Shown piece after piece: positions 52,814 to 61,575 of a DNA stretch of 64,000 nt. The notes beneath the pieces are model-generated. The model did no database searches. It saw only the letters and a program-made list of their open reading frames with translations, and had not been told where the DNA came from. The stretch comes from Alteromonadaceae bacterium (GTDB lineage: Bacteria; Pseudomonadota; Gammaproteobacteria; Enterobacterales; Alteromonadaceae): NCBI GenBank assembly GCA_013373625.1, contig JABXHM010000086.1, positions 1-64,000 of the forward strand, written 5' to 3'. The first letter of the stretch is position 1; each line of letters starts with the position of its first letter. The position numbers were made by a program, and so were the translations under genes.

Positions 52814-52843
52814 GCCCAACATTTCAATTGAAAAATGCTGGGC
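52814..52843 (-). terminator. Terminator of the TIM-barrel operon
   Basis: An imperfect palindrome, GCCCAACATTT and AAATGCTGGGC (one G-T pair) with a short loop, 12 bases past the last gene on the minus strand. Its stem is followed by GCGATTACTG, so the T tract is weak; position supports termination of the five-gene operon. Confidence 0.6.
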
Positions 52844-52854
52844 ACATGCTTACC

Positions 52855-53778
52855 TTAACGATAAATGGGATTTAGTTTGTCGTTAATGTAGTACCGACAC
52901 ATGGCCATCGAGGCTAAGTAGTCAGGTGAACCATCGGTTTCAAGCGTGATCCAGCCTTTATACTGATGCTTTTTCAGCAACTCATAAAGCGCCGGGAAGT
53001 CCAGTACACCCTTACCCAACTCCCAGAACCAGCGTTTGCCATCGTCCTGAATTTCCGGATCCCGCGAGAACCTCACGTTATCTGGTTGTTGGGGATCAGC
53101 CGTGTCCTTGAGGTGAAAACCACTGATACGCTCCGCATAAGTATCATAAAAGTCTAATAGATCTTCCCCCATAATGGCTATTTGGGCGGTGTCTATGCAG
53201 TAGTGTACGAAACGCGGGTCGGTTAACTCAATAAATTCACGGTGTTCAGCTAAGTTAATACCGCAAAAGAATTCATTGTGAAGACCAAGCTTCACGCCAT
53301 GATCGGTGGCGTAGCGGCCGATTTCGTTCATGACATGAGCGCACTGAGCAACTTCCTCCCGCGACAGCGGGCCTATGCCACAGTAATTGTCAGTAGGGCA
53401 GGTGTTCATTTGTGTCCCGCCAAATCCGACGATAGTGTCCACGGCATCCTTACCTGCCTTAACCACTTCTTCGAATTTTGATTTATCGTGACTGGCATGG
53501 GCACCGTGAAACATGCCGGTAATTTCAACGCCGCGTTCGGCGGCAAATTGCCGAAATGCGTCAGCCGACCCAAACAGCGGTATAATATCCGCCAGATCCC
53601 AGGGCGCCACTTCAATACCGTCAAAGCCAAGGGCTTTTTGGTATTTTAGTAAGTTGTCCCAGTCGCTGTAATAAGCCGTGTTCGACTTATCCTGATAGTA
53701 AAAATCACGAAAATTGGGAATTTTCTGGTAAGGAATGTTCTTCCAGTGATTCATATACGCATAGCGAATGTTTGGCAT
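52855..53778 (-). CDS. Xylose-isomerase-like TIM-barrel sugar isomerase/epimerase 1
   Basis: 307 residues of the AP endonuclease 2/sugar phosphate isomerase superfamily. The four canonical metal ligands at strand ends are all kept: Glu169 (LHNE), Asp196 (HYCIDTAQ), His222 (GFHLKD) and Glu280 (WITLE). The enzyme probably epimerises, isomerises or eliminates a keto sugar using a divalent metal. No signal peptide, so cytoplasmic. Last gene of an operon headed by a GPH symporter; it follows the next gene upstream by three bases. Exact substrate unknown. Confidence 0.85.
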   Translation of the reverse strand: MPNIRYAYMNHWKNIPYQKIPNFRDFYYQDKSNTAYYSDWDNLLKYQKALGFDGIEVAPWDLADIIPLFGSADAFRQFAAERGVEITGMFHGAHASHDKSKFEEVVKAGKDAVDTIVGFGGTQMNTCPTDNYCGIGPLSREEVAQCAHVMNEIGRYATDHGVKLGLHNEFFCGINLAEHREFIELTDPRFVHYCIDTAQIAIMGEDLLDFYDTYAERISGFHLKDTADPQQPDNVRFSRDPEIQDDGKRWFWELGKGVLDFPALYELLKKHQYKGWITLETDGSPDYLASMAMCRYYINDKLNPIYR

Positions 53779-53781
53779 GAT

Positions 53782-54753
53782 TTAAACTCCTTTTGCCTGT
53801 GAGACAAGTTGATTGACAAAGCGCTTGTCACGCAGCAATGCGCGCATTGGGTCGCGGGTCTGGTGGTTACACAGGCAAATATCACCGCTATAGTCCTGGT
53901 CTGTTAAGGTTTTTATCACATCAGTAAGCGGCACCGAGCCGGTTCCGACATCGGCAAACACCTGGGTAGCCTGCTGAGATGGAAATTCCGGGCTAGCGGA
54001 CTGACTAAACGACTGGCTGGTGGTTAAGGGGGTATCCGCTAATTGTACATAACTGATTGCCTTAGCATTGGCCTGAATAAATGCCACAGAATCCAGCTCC
54101 GCTAATTGCAAATGAGCGGTGTTTACTGCCAGTTTTACATTCGCCGGACATTGATGAACCAATTCCAATAAAACCGGGATTGAAATCATGCTCCAGTATT
54201 CAGGACGTAACGCCAGCGTAATCCCTGTTTTCGCCGCCGTTTCACTAAGTTGTTCGATCAACGCTTTGGTTTGTTCAATAAATTGTTTATCGTCAACTTG
54301 CAGGTGCGGATGATAATGACGGAGGCGTCCGGCATAGGCCGTAGGCGATAGTACCAGCGTATCGGCACCTAACTCAGAAGCAAACGCAATCGCCTGACTG
54401 CCAAAATGGCCACTGGCACCGAAATAAAACCCAAGTTGATCGTTGCGCACAAACAGGTTGGCGTTAAAGCTCACTGCGCTCACCCGGTTGATCCCCGAAT
54501 CAGCCAGCAGTTTGCGATATTGCTCGGTATTACCATATTTGGTATTGAGCGAGTACTGCGTCATGGGCACGCCACTGCGTCCGCCAAATTGCCAGACGGG
54601 CTCAAAGGGGATTTCAATACTGTCAAAGCCCGCCGCCGCTATCAGGGTATAAAGCTCTTCCCAGTAATATTTTGATTCGTATCGGTTGCGGTTCGGCTCT
54701 GAATAATGACGATTGATCATATCCAGGCTGATAGCAAAGTGCTGTGTAGACAT
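53782..54753 (-). CDS. TIM-barrel sugar isomerase-like protein 2, metal site degenerate
   Basis: 323 residues with the same barrel pattern as its neighbours (FDSIEIPFEPVW, GADTLVLSPTAY, ITLALRPEY), but of the four ligand positions only Glu185 is kept. Asp is Asn211 (AVNTAH), the His of the HxQLAD motif is Tyr235 (SYVQLAD), and the final Glu is Cys295/Asn296 (ICLCNH). It should therefore bind no metal, or bind it differently. ATG 54753 has AAGGAAA upstream; the frame runs to 54855, overlapping the next gene. A non-catalytic partner or a changed chemistry is possible. Confidence 0.82.
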   Translation of the reverse strand: MSTQHFAISLDMINRHYSEPNRNRYESKYYWEELYTLIAAAGFDSIEIPFEPVWQFGGRSGVPMTQYSLNTKYGNTEQYRKLLADSGINRVSAVSFNANLFVRNDQLGFYFGASGHFGSQAIAFASELGADTLVLSPTAYAGRLRHYHPHLQVDDKQFIEQTKALIEQLSETAAKTGITLALRPEYWSMISIPVLLELVHQCPANVKLAVNTAHLQLAELDSVAFIQANAKAISYVQLADTPLTTSQSFSQSASPEFPSQQATQVFADVGTGSVPLTDVIKTLTDQDYSGDICLCNHQTRDPMRALLRDKRFVNQLVSQAKGV

Positions 54754-54781
54754 GTTGCTTTCCTTTTGGGCAGGCTGCGGA

Positions 54782-55552
54782 TTAATGAATAAGCGAGCGA
54801 ATATAGGTGAGCGCTTCAGGCGTGGAATCTTTGGTTGGGTAACATTCGATTCCAATCAGTCCTTTATAGTCCGTGTTGCTGATTTCTTTTAGAAGCGCCG
54901 GCCAGTCAAGTGAACCTGCGCCAGGCTCACCACGACCAGGATAATCGGCAAGCTGGATATGGCCAATCTGGCTTTTTATTGTGCGTAAGGTGTCTGTCAC
55001 GTCCTCTTGCTCAGCCGCTGAGTGATAAAGATCGTACAGTATCTTAACGCTTGGGCGATTGAGTTTATTGGCAATGTAGTAAGTATCAGACGTATTGCTG
55101 AAAAACACGCCAGGGTGATCTACCTTGGTATTTACTGCTTCAAGTAACAAGGTCAGTCCCATTTCGTCAGCAACATCAGCGGCCTTATCGATTGCCTCGC
55201 ATACCACATCCAGTGATACCGCGCGGGGCATGAATGGTGCACCGGTTCCAGAGCCGCAAACCAGGTTTTTACAGCCGAGCTTGATGGCTTGCTCAGCCGT
55301 TGCTTTAACGGTTTCGACAAACTTTTCGTGGGTATCTTTCAGGACCAGCATAATACGCGGATCAACCAGCATGGAGTGTAAGGTAACATTATGTGTTTTT
55401 AATGCCCGGGCGATACTGTCAGTATCGCGGCCTTCAAGTGAAAATATTTCAACATGGGTGATGCCGGCTGCGGCCGCTGCCGCTATGCGTTCTTCTATGC
55501 TCTCGCCGGCTTCTTTAAACATATATTCAAGGTTTGCGGAGATGGTAAACAT
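54782..55552 (-). CDS. Hydroxypyruvate-isomerase-like TIM-barrel protein 3
   Basis: 256 residues, Hyi/OtnI-like. Metal ligands Glu138 (LLLEAVNTKVDHPG), Asp174 (ILYDLYH), His198 (GHIQLAD) and Glu236 (GIECYP) are intact, and the loop PGRGEPGAGSLDW corresponds to the PGRxEPGxGE loop of hydroxypyruvate isomerases. It probably interconverts small keto/aldo sugars. A tandem paralogue of the next gene (shared NTKVDHPG). Start overlaps no neighbour; AAGGACGAGG-like sequence precedes it. Confidence 0.87.
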   Translation of the reverse strand: MFTISANLEYMFKEAGESIEERIAAAAAAGITHVEIFSLEGRDTDSIARALKTHNVTLHSMLVDPRIMLVLKDTHEKFVETVKATAEQAIKLGCKNLVCGSGTGAPFMPRAVSLDVVCEAIDKAADVADEMGLTLLLEAVNTKVDHPGVFFSNTSDTYYIANKLNRPSVKILYDLYHSAAEQEDVTDTLRTIKSQIGHIQLADYPGRGEPGAGSLDWPALLKEISNTDYKGLIGIECYPTKDSTPEALTYIRSLIH

Positions 55553-55568
55553 GGTAATATCCTCGTCC

Positions 55569-56339
55569 TTATAGACCTAGGCTTGCGCGCGTTTTAGACA
55601 ATGCTTCGCGGGTTGATAAATCGTTGAGCTTATATTCAAGACCCAGCCAACCGGTAAAGTTTTCAGCACTTAACATGTTGCTTACTGCGTTCCAGTTAAC
55701 GTCGCCGGTACCCGGTGCGCCACGCCCAGGCATGTCAGCAATTTGAATATGTGCTACCCATTGGGTGCGTCCGGCAATAATGGTTTCAATATCCTCTCCC
55801 ATCACAATTGAGTGATAGGCATCGTAAAGCAAACGCAGTTTGGCACTATTAACGGCCTCAACCAGGTCGAGCCCGACCTTATTGCTATCGAGATACATGC
55901 CAGGGTGATCGACTTTGGTGTTAATCGGTTCCAGTAGCAAGGTAACGCCTGCACGCTCACCCACTTCAGCCGCTTTTCTCAAGGCTCTGAGGGCGAATTC
56001 GAAATGCTTTTCAGGTGAGGTATCAGGTAAAAGAAAGCCAGAAGCGATGATCATTTGCTTGCAATTAAGTTGCTGTGCAATTTCAGCCGACTCGGTCACT
56101 GCGGTGACAAACTCTTCCAACTGCGATTCATCCACTATGCTGCGGCGAGGATCCACGCAAAAGCTGGTCAGAGTGATGCCGGTTTCCTGTAACGCTTGCT
56201 TAATGTCCGCAATGGGCTTATCACGCCACAGATGAAACTCCACTCCTTCAAGGCCGGCTTCTTTGGCCTTGTAAATTCGCTCGGCAAAGTTGTCTGTTTC
56301 GTCTTCAAAAAGCCATTCAATACAAGCGGTTAGTTTCAT
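55569..56339 (-). CDS. Hydroxypyruvate-isomerase-like TIM-barrel protein 4
   Basis: 256 residues, same length as its neighbour and clearly paralogous (EPINTKVDHPGMYL, YDAYHS, AHIQIADMPGRGAPGTGDVNW). Ligands Glu137, Asp173, His197 and Glu235 are kept. It differs in the substrate-side loops (SGFLLPDTSPEKHF instead of SGTGAPFMPRAV), so the pair likely act on different or sequential substrates. Second gene of the operon, 14 bases after the GPH symporter. Confidence 0.87.
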   Translation of the reverse strand: MKLTACIEWLFEDETDNFAERIYKAKEAGLEGVEFHLWRDKPIADIKQALQETGITLTSFCVDPRRSIVDESQLEEFVTAVTESAEIAQQLNCKQMIIASGFLLPDTSPEKHFEFALRALRKAAEVGERAGVTLLLEPINTKVDHPGMYLDSNKVGLDLVEAVNSAKLRLLYDAYHSIVMGEDIETIIAGRTQWVAHIQIADMPGRGAPGTGDVNWNAVSNMLSAENFTGWLGLEYKLNDLSTREALSKTRASLGL

Positions 56340-56353
56340 AGTTGTCTCCAGTT

Positions 56354-57682
56354 TCAGCGTTCAGACGCTGTCAGTATTTGTGATGAGGGATAGCAGCGTA
56401 TAAGTGCTACTTGTAAAATAAAAATGATCAATGGCAGGAGGTAATACACCCAGGCTATCGTGCTGGTTGCGCGGTCACTGACTGCGGTTGGATCATAACC
56501 GCCCCATGCCAGTGCGTAGGCCACGCCGGCACCGCCAAAAGCCATACCTATTTTTATTGCCAGTGATACGCCAGCGGCCAGCAGACCCTCCTGGCGAATT
56601 CCAAACCAGTGTTGGTGGAAGTCAACGGCTTCTGAGGCCATGGCATAAATGGAGGTCATTGTGATGCTGATAAACAGTGATGACAGCACATACAGGCTGA
56701 TAAACAACCAGGGGGACTGTTCGCAAAACGGCAGCGCGGCATAGCAAATAAAACCGCCAATCAGTGCCAACGTGTCCGCTTTAATCAGTCCGAGTCGATT
56801 TAAAACCGGGCGGGCAATAAAGGCGCCCACGAGCAAAGTACCGGATAGCGTTGGTAACAGCACCGAAATCATCCAGGGTTGTTTGAGTACATTGATTGCA
56901 AAAAAAGGCGTTATAGAAAGCAAAGCACCAAAGCGGATAAAGTTAAGTAGTGCAAAACCCGATGCCACATTCCACGCCCGGTTTTTAAACATTTGCAACA
57001 GATCGGTTTTCAGGGTGACTGGCGTTTCTGTTTCTGTCGGTACTACCCTTTCCTGGCAATGCCAAAAACAGTAAAATAACATCGCCGTTGCGATAGCGCT
57101 GACAATCCCGCCCATCACCAAAAAGCCGTGTTGCTGATCACCATTACCAAAATACGCTACACCAGGCATAAACAACGCTGTAACAATGATCACGCCTACC
57201 GATGTCGCTACCGAGCGTGCAGCACTTAAGTCAATACGATCTTTGGCAACATTACTCATCATTGGCAGCATGGCGCTGTAAGGAATGGTCACGACAGACA
57301 GTAACAAGCCGAGTATAAAGTAAGTCACTAACGCGTAATAAAAACGTCCGTCGGTGCCTAAATCGGGCACATAAAATGTGAGCACACCGAACAACCCAAA
57401 CGGGATGGCGCCAAACAGTAAATAGGGACGGGCTCGGCCCCAGCGACTGCGCGTGCGATCGACAGTAAGGCCAATACCGACATCAAAGGCGGCATCGACA
57501 ATTCGGGAAATAAAAAATAGAGTACCGATTGCGGCTGCCGGTAACAGGGCGACATCGGTGTAGAACATCAGAGCAAAGGCACTGACCGCATTCCATACCA
57601 AGCTTGCTGATACATCACCAAAGCCGTAGGCGACAATCTCGCGACGAGACAGTATGCCTTTGTTCGCATTGTTAGTTAACAT
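56354..57682 (-). CDS. GPH-family sugar:cation symporter
   Basis: 442 residues, twelve membrane helices, glycoside-pentoside-hexuronide family of the MFS. Characteristic blocks: LSRREIVAYGFGDVSASLVWN at the N-terminus, the FISRIVDAAFDVGIGLTVDRTRSRWGRARPYLLFGAIPFG motif, and SIYAMASEAVDFHQHWFGIRQEG in the second half. It imports a sugar or glycoside with Na+ or H+. First gene of the five-gene minus-strand operon; a perfect palindrome about 110 bases upstream is a likely operator. Confidence 0.92.
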   Translation of the reverse strand: MLTNNANKGILSRREIVAYGFGDVSASLVWNAVSAFALMFYTDVALLPAAAIGTLFFISRIVDAAFDVGIGLTVDRTRSRWGRARPYLLFGAIPFGLFGVLTFYVPDLGTDGRFYYALVTYFILGLLLSVVTIPYSAMLPMMSNVAKDRIDLSAARSVATSVGVIIVTALFMPGVAYFGNGDQQHGFLVMGGIVSAIATAMLFYCFWHCQERVVPTETETPVTLKTDLLQMFKNRAWNVASGFALLNFIRFGALLSITPFFAINVLKQPWMISVLLPTLSGTLLVGAFIARPVLNRLGLIKADTLALIGGFICYAALPFCEQSPWLFISLYVLSSLFISITMTSIYAMASEAVDFHQHWFGIRQEGLLAAGVSLAIKIGMAFGGAGVAYALAWGGYDPTAVSDRATSTIAWVYYLLPLIIFILQVALIRCYPSSQILTASER

Positions 57683-58149
57683 AACAGAACACCATAGTTG
57701 GCGCGCTATTTAATGTCCTGGCGCAGTACAAAGGGCAGACAACATATTTCGACAAGCTTTGATGGTTTACTGACCATTTACAAAGTTTATTGTAATTAGA
57801 ATTCTAATATTAATTACAAGTTAATGGCAACCGATTATTTTAATTTTTGTAAATATTTTGTTTTAACTGTGGTTTTGCGGTGACGTTTTGAGGACAGCGA
57901 TTGAATTCGCGCTGGCAAACCTGCCTTAACGTGCGGATTAGCCTGCCAGATCCCGTTACTTGTCAGGCTATTAATCTGTCTCAATTGACGCCGCTATGGC
58001 AGGCCTGCCCGCTCAGGACTGAGTTGAGTTACTGTTTGGCGGGTGCGCCTGGACAAAAGCGGCATCAAAACAAGATAAGTAAGGGGAAAACGCAAGGGGC
58101 CGTAAATTATTTTGGAAAAGATCTATTAATAAACAATAACTTAGGAAGT
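57683..58149. other. Regulatory region upstream of the GPH operon
   Basis: About 470 bases between the GPH gene and the end of the TetR gene. It carries the operator at 57791-57818. An 85-codon plus-strand frame from a TTG at 57901 has no ribosome binding site and no recognisable features. The stop of the TetR gene is at the right end. Confidence 0.4.
57791..57818. promoter_or_regulatory. Putative TetR operator before the GPH operon
   Basis: A perfect 14-bp palindrome ATTAGAATTCTAAT (57795-57808) nested in an outer repeat TGTAATTA/TAATTACA. The same TTAGAAT half-site recurs in the palindrome before the MFS operon and once before the TetR gene. Location about 110 bases from the GPH start fits promoter repression. 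Confidence 0.65.
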
Positions 58150-58806
58150 TTATTTTAATTGATCAGGGTGACCAAGCAAATAGTACAGGGTGATTTGACT
58201 TAAATCATCAAGCAATTCTTGCCAGTCACCTTCTCCAGCGACACTGTCCATAATACCTAAGCCAAGGTAGCGAGCCAGCGCGGCATAGATGACTTTAAAA
58301 ATATGGTCAACGGCGCGCTCCGGATCGGGTTGCGACATCTCGTCTTTACATTCCAGCAGCAGTTGAATAAAGTCAGCGATATTTTGCGCTGCATGCTTTT
58401 TACCGTAAGCAAGCACTATCTCATCAATAGCAGAAACTTCCATCAAAGGACGCAATATACCTTTATGATTATCAAGCAGTTTGGCGTACTCGGTAATAGT
58501 TTCCGGTACCAGCGCCCGTAACTTTAATTTTTTACGGCGGATACGGGTAATGACCAACGCGGTTTCAACTTCCAGAGCGTCCAACTCACGTTGCTGCAGC
58601 AAGCGGATCAAATCCTCTTTACTTTTAAACCGGTTGTAGATAGAGCCAATTGACACTTTTGCGCGTTTACTGACTTCCTGCAATGTAAAGTCTTTATAGC
58701 CTTTCTCCACCAGTAACTCAGACGTTGCATTGAGTAGTCGTTCTAAAGACGCTTTACTGCGAGTTTGTTTAGGTTCTTTTAAGTAGTTTTTTGAGGCTAC
58801 AGTCAC
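58150..58806 (-). CDS. TetR/AcrR family regulator
   Basis: 218 residues. The N-terminal DNA-binding domain is canonical: RSKASLERLLNATSELLVEKGYKDFTLQEVSKRAKVSIGSIYNRFKSKEDLIRLL. The C-terminal ligand/dimer domain is of unknown class. GTG start at 58806 with AGGAAAG upstream. It lies between the two sugar operons, both preceded by related palindromes, so it probably represses both and responds to a pathway intermediate or substrate. Confidence 0.9.
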   Translation of the reverse strand: MTVASKNYLKEPKQTRSKASLERLLNATSELLVEKGYKDFTLQEVSKRAKVSIGSIYNRFKSKEDLIRLLQQRELDALEVETALVITRIRRKKLKLRALVPETITEYAKLLDNHKGILRPLMEVSAIDEIVLAYGKKHAAQNIADFIQLLLECKDEMSQPDPERAVDHIFKVIYAALARYLGLGIMDSVAGEGDWQELLDDLSQITLYYLLGHPDQLK

Positions 58807-59185
58807 GCGGCTTTCCTAGCTTTGATAAGTAAGTAATACAAATTAAAAAATTAGAATACACGCATTTATTTTAGATGTTAATAAAAATTTCATCTGACAG
58901 CTAATTGCCGTTGTGGCCACGCCTTAATTTGCGCCAGTGGTGTATTGTTTTATCAATCCTGAATAACGGTTTAAATAGACAGTGCATGATTAAAAACGAT
59001 TATTTGCATCGCTTAACGCTTACTGTTGGCTCTTTTCGTCCTTTCTACTGGCTCTGAATATACCTTTCTCTTTAAAGTTAATAACACGCTATAAATAAAT
59101 ATTTAACAAATATTCTTGACTGGTTAATTAGAATATATATTCTATAAGTCTCGTGTGTGAAGTAAGTATTCTAGGATCGGTACAG
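58807..59185. promoter_or_regulatory. Divergent control region TetR / MFS operon with operator palindrome
   Basis: A perfect 16-bp palindrome TAGAATATATATTCTA (59129-59144) overlaps a promoter-like arrangement (TTGACT at 59116-59121, AT-rich -10 near 59140-59146) ahead of the MFS gene. A single half-site TTAGAATAC lies at 58851-58859, close to the TetR start, suggesting weaker autoregulation. No gene in this stretch. Confidence 0.7.
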
Positions 59186-60424
59186 ATGAAAAATATTGTT
59201 AACTTCTTTAAACGACTGACATTAGTGCCACAAGGACTGATCATTGTCATCTCATCGTTTTTACCGCTCTTTGCAATTGTTTCAATGTTTCCGGCCTTGC
59301 CTTCGATTATTGATCATTTCAAAGACCACCCGAATGCCAGGGAGCTGGTACCGTTAATGGTATCGGCGCCAGGCCTGGCTATCGCGCTGACGGCGTCGTT
59401 TGCCGGGGTGCTGGTCGATAAATTCGGGCGTGTAAAACCACTGCTGTGGGCCACATTCTTTTATGGCGTGTTTGGTATGGCGCCGTTTTTTCTAACCGAT
59501 CTGTATATGATGATGGGGAGCCGGTTTTTGCTGGGCTTTTCTGAAGCCGTCATTATTACTGGTGTGAATACGCTGATCGCTGACTACTGGGAAGACGAAG
59601 GTCGACGCGACTGGTTATTTTTGCAAGGACTAGCGGGGCCATTCTTAGGCGCTATCGTTATTCGCATGGCCGGACCTGCAACAGAAATCCAGTGGAACGG
59701 CGTATTTTTAATTTATGGCGTGGCATTTATAATCTTTGCGTTAATGGCCCGTTACCTGACGGAAACGCGCGCAAAATCAACACCACATAATGCTGCTTCA
59801 CAACCAATCACTAATCAGACTGCCGCTGTAAAAACACCTTTCCCCGTGGGGGCTATGGTGCTGGTTGGAGGCGTCACGCTCCTCGCTTCGGCTCTTTATT
59901 ATGTGTTTATTATTTCTGGTGGCCTGGTGTTTCGTGAAATAGGCATAAACGAACCTTCCCGAATCAGTGAGTTATCAGCAATTCCAAGCTTATTTGTTAT
60001 GGTCGGTGCCCTGATATTCAGGTTGCTAGGTAAGCAATCTAACGCTATTCAGCTAGGGGCGCTCTTCGCAGTGCTATGCAGTGGCCTGCTAATTATGGGA
60101 TTAGCGGACTCAGTACCGGTGCTGCTTGCAGGTCTGGTGATCCAGCAAACCGGCGCTGGCATGTCTGTTCCGTGTTTAATCGCCTGGACCCAATCTAAAG
60201 TGACGCTTCAGCATCGCGGTCGGGGAATGGGAATATGGGCCTCCTGCTTTTTCTTCGGACAATTCTCCAGCCCATGGCTGGTCGCTAAACTCGAAGGCGT
60301 TGTGGGCTCGGTACAAGGTGCATTTGAAACCGCCGGACTGGTTGGGATCGCCGCCGCTGTCATAGCGTTGATTGCTCACATAAGCGGCCGTTCCAAAGCA
60401 AAACCGGTGTCTACGCACGGTTAA
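59186..60424 (+). CDS. MFS transporter (DHA1-like)
   Basis: 412 residues with twelve predicted helices. The MFS motif A lies in the second loop (GVLVDKFGRVKPLL), and the EAVIITGVNTLIADYWEDEGRRDWLF segment follows. ATG 59186 has AGGA about nine bases upstream, preferred over a GTG at 59153 that would lie in the promoter. Likely imports the glycoside or oxidised glycoside, or exports a product. A 9-bp hairpin (60436-60473) and a 153-bp gap separate it from the next gene. Confidence 0.87.
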   Translation: MKNIVNFFKRLTLVPQGLIIVISSFLPLFAIVSMFPALPSIIDHFKDHPNARELVPLMVSAPGLAIALTASFAGVLVDKFGRVKPLLWATFFYGVFGMAPFFLTDLYMMMGSRFLLGFSEAVIITGVNTLIADYWEDEGRRDWLFLQGLAGPFLGAIVIRMAGPATEIQWNGVFLIYGVAFIIFALMARYLTETRAKSTPHNAASQPITNQTAAVKTPFPVGAMVLVGGVTLLASALYYVFIISGGLVFREIGINEPSRISELSAIPSLFVMVGALIFRLLGKQSNAIQLGALFAVLCSGLLIMGLADSVPVLLAGLVIQQTGAGMSVPCLIAWTQSKVTLQHRGRGMGIWASCFFFGQFSSPWLVAKLEGVVGSVQGAFETAGLVGIAAAVIALIAHISGRSKAKPVSTHG

Positions 60425-60435
60425 ACCTAAAATTT

Positions 60436-60473
60436 GATGCGCTTGCTTAAATAAAAACGGTGAGAAGCGCATC
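60436..60473 (+). terminator. Hairpin between MFS and TIM-barrel 5
   Basis: GATGCGCTT/AAGCGCATC, 9 bp perfect, loop of 20 bases, no strong T tract. It may attenuate transcription or protect the upstream mRNA so that the genes after it differ in level. Confidence 0.4.
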
Positions 60474-60577
60474 TTAACCTGCAGCTGTTGTTGAACAGGT
60501 GAGGGCCATGCAGGGCCAACGCGTGAGTTAAGTAAACTCACAAACAAAGACAATTGAAAACGCTATCGGAGATAGTT

Positions 60578-61567
60578 ATGTCGATAAAACGAGGCGTCAG
60601 CCTTTACAGTTTTCAGCATGAGACCTTTCTTGGCAAAATGGACCTGGAAGATTGTATTCGCACTTGTGCTGAATTAGGTGCTTTTGGCATTGAAGTCATT
60701 GGTGAACAAAGCTTCTGGGGATACCCGGAACAACCCGTTAAAGAAGCGGATATACAACATTGGCATGCATTGATGGAAAAATACGGTACAACGCCGGTTG
60801 CCCACGATTTTATGCTGGATTATAAACGCTACAAAGGTCGCATTATGCCGTTTGATGAACAGGTCGCGAGCATTAAGCGCGATATTGATTTAGCCAAACG
60901 ACTCGGTGCGCCTTATTTAAGAGCCCTGGTGGCGATTGAACCGGATGTACTGGTTGCGGCTGCGCCTTATGCCGAAGAGGCAGGCGTTAAATTATTGCTT
61001 GAAGTTCATGCGCCGCTGCATTTTGACCATCCGTGGATCTTAAGACACGCTGAAGCCTATGAACAAAGCGGCTCTGATGCCCTGGGATTTTTGCCCGATA
61101 TGGGCATGTTCCTGGATAAATTCCCGCCAGTCTGGAAAGCCCGTTTCATTCGCAATGGCGTACCACAAAAGATTGCCGACTATATCGAAAAAGCGTATGA
61201 AGATCGCGTGCTGAGTGAGTACGTTATTCAAAATGTACGTGAAATGGGCGGTAGCGGTCCGTCGATTGCTATGGCAGAAACATTGCGTCATAACGCCGCT
61301 TACGATCCGAGACGCATGCTTGATCACATGAGTCGCATTCACAATATCCACGGTAAGTTTTATGAGGTGACTGAGGACTTGATTGAGCCATCGATCCCCT
61401 ATGATGACATTGTCAGAATACTCACAGAAGGGGGATACAATGGCCATATTTGTTCCGAATATGAGGGTAATCGCTGGATAGAGGATGCGGTTGAGGTAGA
61501 TTCAGTTACTCAGGTTAGCCGTCAGCAAAAAATGCTTGATAAGCTAATTAATCAATACGCGAAATAG
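60578..61567 (+). CDS. TIM-barrel protein 5, likely C-glycoside deglycosidase alpha subunit
   Basis: 329 residues of the sugar phosphate isomerase/epimerase fold. Metal ligands: Glu142 (LLLEVHAPLHFDHP), Asp174 (LPDMGMF), His258 (HGKFYEV) and Glu294 (ICSEYEG). The N-terminus KRGVSLYSFQHETFLGKMDLEDC, the HDF and HAPLHFDHPW blocks and an immediately following DUF6379 gene match the alpha subunit of C-glycoside deglycosidases (DfgA, CarB, DgpB type), which cleave the C-C bond of 3-keto C-glycosides with a metal. ATG 60578 has GGAG six bases upstream. Activity is inferred, not shown. Confidence 0.78.
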   Translation: MSIKRGVSLYSFQHETFLGKMDLEDCIRTCAELGAFGIEVIGEQSFWGYPEQPVKEADIQHWHALMEKYGTTPVAHDFMLDYKRYKGRIMPFDEQVASIKRDIDLAKRLGAPYLRALVAIEPDVLVAAAPYAEEAGVKLLLEVHAPLHFDHPWILRHAEAYEQSGSDALGFLPDMGMFLDKFPPVWKARFIRNGVPQKIADYIEKAYEDRVLSEYVIQNVREMGGSGPSIAMAETLRHNAAYDPRRMLDHMSRIHNIHGKFYEVTEDLIEPSIPYDDIVRILTEGGYNGHICSEYEGNRWIEDAVEVDSVTQVSRQQKMLDKLINQYAK

Positions 61568-61575
61568 GAGGCGGC

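Noticed and set aside
57901-58158. 85-codon plus-strand frame before the TetR gene
   Set aside because: Starts with TTG, no ribosome binding site, lies in the control region and runs into the end of the TetR gene.
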